This document shows, piece after piece, positions 62,170-64,000 of a stretch of DNA of 64,000 nt (position 1 is its first letter; each line of letters begins with the position of its first letter). The translations under genes were made by a program, and so were the position numbers. The DNA is taken from contig CM067518.1 of assembly GCA_034509495.1 (NCBI GenBank), positions 6,731,028-6,795,027 on the forward strand. Reading direction: 5' to 3'. Below the pieces are notes generated by a model. It searched no databases. It saw only the letters and a list, made by a program, of their open reading frames with translations, and was not told where the DNA came from. Source of the DNA: Acestrorhynchus altus. Its lineage: Eukaryota; Chordata; Actinopteri; Characiformes; Acestrorhynchidae.

Positions 62170-64000
62170 TGTTATTGAATATCGTCAGTGCTTAAAACCA
62201 ATAGATTACATTTTCCATTAGATAAAAGCACATTTTGAGTAAAATCACTGTACTCAGTATGGAAGAGTAGCAGTTTATAAGAATCTGTCCCTACAGATTT
62301 TTGTTTACTGACATTCATTTGTTGGTACGTACATTTGAGTACCCTATTTCTTTGTCTTTTTCACATTAAATTTGTATAAATTGAAATTAATACACTAAAT
62401 CAGTTTCAAATCCTCTTCATGACTTCAGTTCATCTTAATCTCATCTCACATATTCACAATAAGAAAAAATATGACCAGAGCACTCAAACATTTGAATTTC
62501 CTGTTCAGATAATTGTCAAACCATGAAGGAGACATGAGATGGACATTGAATAAAAGGTTATGAACGATACCTAGAACAATATGGCATTAAAATGTACGTA
62601 CACAAAAAGTTAAGTAAATACCTGGCAGCAGGGTTGCCAGAGAGTTAATGAAATGTCAACAGCATCTTAATCTTATAATATTATACAATGAAATATTATA
62701 CTAATAATATATACAGTAAAATCATATCATGAATACCAGATATTACTGTTAAAAAAAGGAATGAAAAAAATAGAAAAAAAATACTGTCAAAGCATGTTAT
62801 TTCATTGAGAAAATTTGTAATATCTGATCATAATCAGTTTTGCACTGCAGTTATTTAATTATTCAACTAGTCATGTAAACAATTCTATGATCGTAATAAG
62901 GCATAGAATTAGGAAATCAGATAAAGAGAGCTGGATTTCAGCACAGTAATAGGATTTCTCAGTGCAATAATAATAGGATTTCTTTCCATTTGACTTTACT
63001 TTGATTTCCTAGGTTAGATTAAACCCTAAAGTTCTCAACAGGAATGTCTACATGTACACTGTTTTTTTGTCTGTGCATGCATGCAAATATAACCAGATAG
63101 GACAGACACTCTTTCAAAAAATCTTGTAAGAATGTTGTAAGAAGGGCAGTATTGTGTGCTATTAGAAACCATTAAAAATTAAGATCCATATTTGCCGATG
63201 AAGTGGGTCCAGGAGTTTGAAAGTTCTGTCACATGCATCTGTAGAGATTATTGGCTGGTTGTAAAGTAGGAATCTGATTAGTGCCTATAAAGCTGGAAAC
63301 CTATTATTGGATTATCCAAATGCATGTACTTGAGGTAATTAGATTACTGACAAAAATCCGTTTTCTGCAGTTATCAGATTATTAAGGGCATGCAAATACA
63401 ATCAGATCACATGCAGTCATAATAACTGGGCATATTTTCCATCATATTTTTATAACGATAAGATCCGGTTTGTGACTAGACGTGTTTCCTTAAAGTTGTA
63501 AAGAGAGCAAATGTAACATAATGTCTGAAAGAATTTGAGAAATGACCATAAATTAAAAGTACATCAATTAAAATGTAATGGCTGGGTTAAATGTACACAG
63601 CTGCTTTATTAGGGCTTGTTCAAAAATATAATCATAAGTCAGAAAGGGGTCAACACCCAGTCAGGCAGGAGCCGAAAATGAACATCCATAATCAAAAAAG
63701 CAAAGGACAGGGTCAAAAACAAGGTCAAAAACAGGTAAATCAGTAATACAGACAGGGTTCAAGACCTCAATAAAAATGGCCAAACTTTCACATGAATAAA
63801 TCTGGCTCATATCTGATACAAACTCAGTCTGAATTAACAGATTGGAATTAATGAGACTTCAATTCAACACGACACTCATACTGTGAAGTGGGTCACATGT
63901 AGCATTGCTCTTTGCACATATGTGTCAGTTCAGGAGTGTTCAAGTAAAAAGCTAGTTAGATTTTAGGAATAAACATAAATGAACTGAATGCACTTTTCAC
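62170..64000. other. intergenic DNA to window end
   Basis: AT-rich. No gene or recognisable element. Confidence 0.45.

Overview
The window is vertebrate nuclear DNA, almost certainly from a teleost and probably an otophysan fish. It has multi-exon genes with GT-AG introns, long AT-rich intergenic DNA, many CA/GT, GA, CATC and CTAT microsatellites, decayed Tc1-like transposons, and SINE/L2 3' tails of the kind common in fish. The clade is an inference from repeat types recognised by eye. No sequence search was run.

Three protein-coding genes are supported. (1) wnk3, minus strand: only the first coding exon is present (58-759). It holds the N-terminus and the glycine-rich loop with the WNK-type catalytic lysine, and the rest lies off the left edge. 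(2) fam3a, minus strand: complete, nine coding exons from 29898 back to 18586, with a non-coding first exon near 32.55-32.77 kb. It encodes a 236-residue FAM3 cytokine-like protein. (3) idh3g, plus strand: complete, 13 exons from 33386 to 42058, encoding a 392-residue gamma subunit of mitochondrial NAD-dependent isocitrate dehydrogenase. fam3a and idh3g are head to head, about 0.6 kb apart, over a GC-rich shared promoter. WNK3, FAM3A and IDH3G are all X-linked in humans, so the block is probably conserved linkage.

Layout. 0-1 kb: wnk3 exon and 5' region. 1-15 kb: non-coding, with a large CACT-type tandem repeat, a hAT/ZBED fossil, two MITEs, a purine tract with A49, and scattered microsatellites. 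15.2-17.1 kb: an orphan CpG island flanked by a pyrimidine tract, a compound microsatellite and a 16-bp minisatellite. 17.7-32.8 kb: fam3a, whose introns carry two Tc1-like fossils, a recent 1.8-kb tandem duplication that copied part of coding exon 2, and a 1-kb minisatellite full of CCAAT boxes. 33.3-43.2 kb: idh3g with its 3' UTR, a MITE and a SINE in its introns. 43.2-64 kb: no gene recognised; it holds Tc1 fossils, MITEs, SINEs and microsatellites.

Nothing here looks like a new multi-gene system. The most distinctive signals are the partial exon duplication in fam3a, the CCAAT-bearing minisatellite beside the divergent promoter, the orphan CpG island, and the 12-nt micro-exon of idh3g. 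Exon boundaries were placed by hand from splice consensus, reading frame and remembered family sequences, and have not been checked against transcripts.
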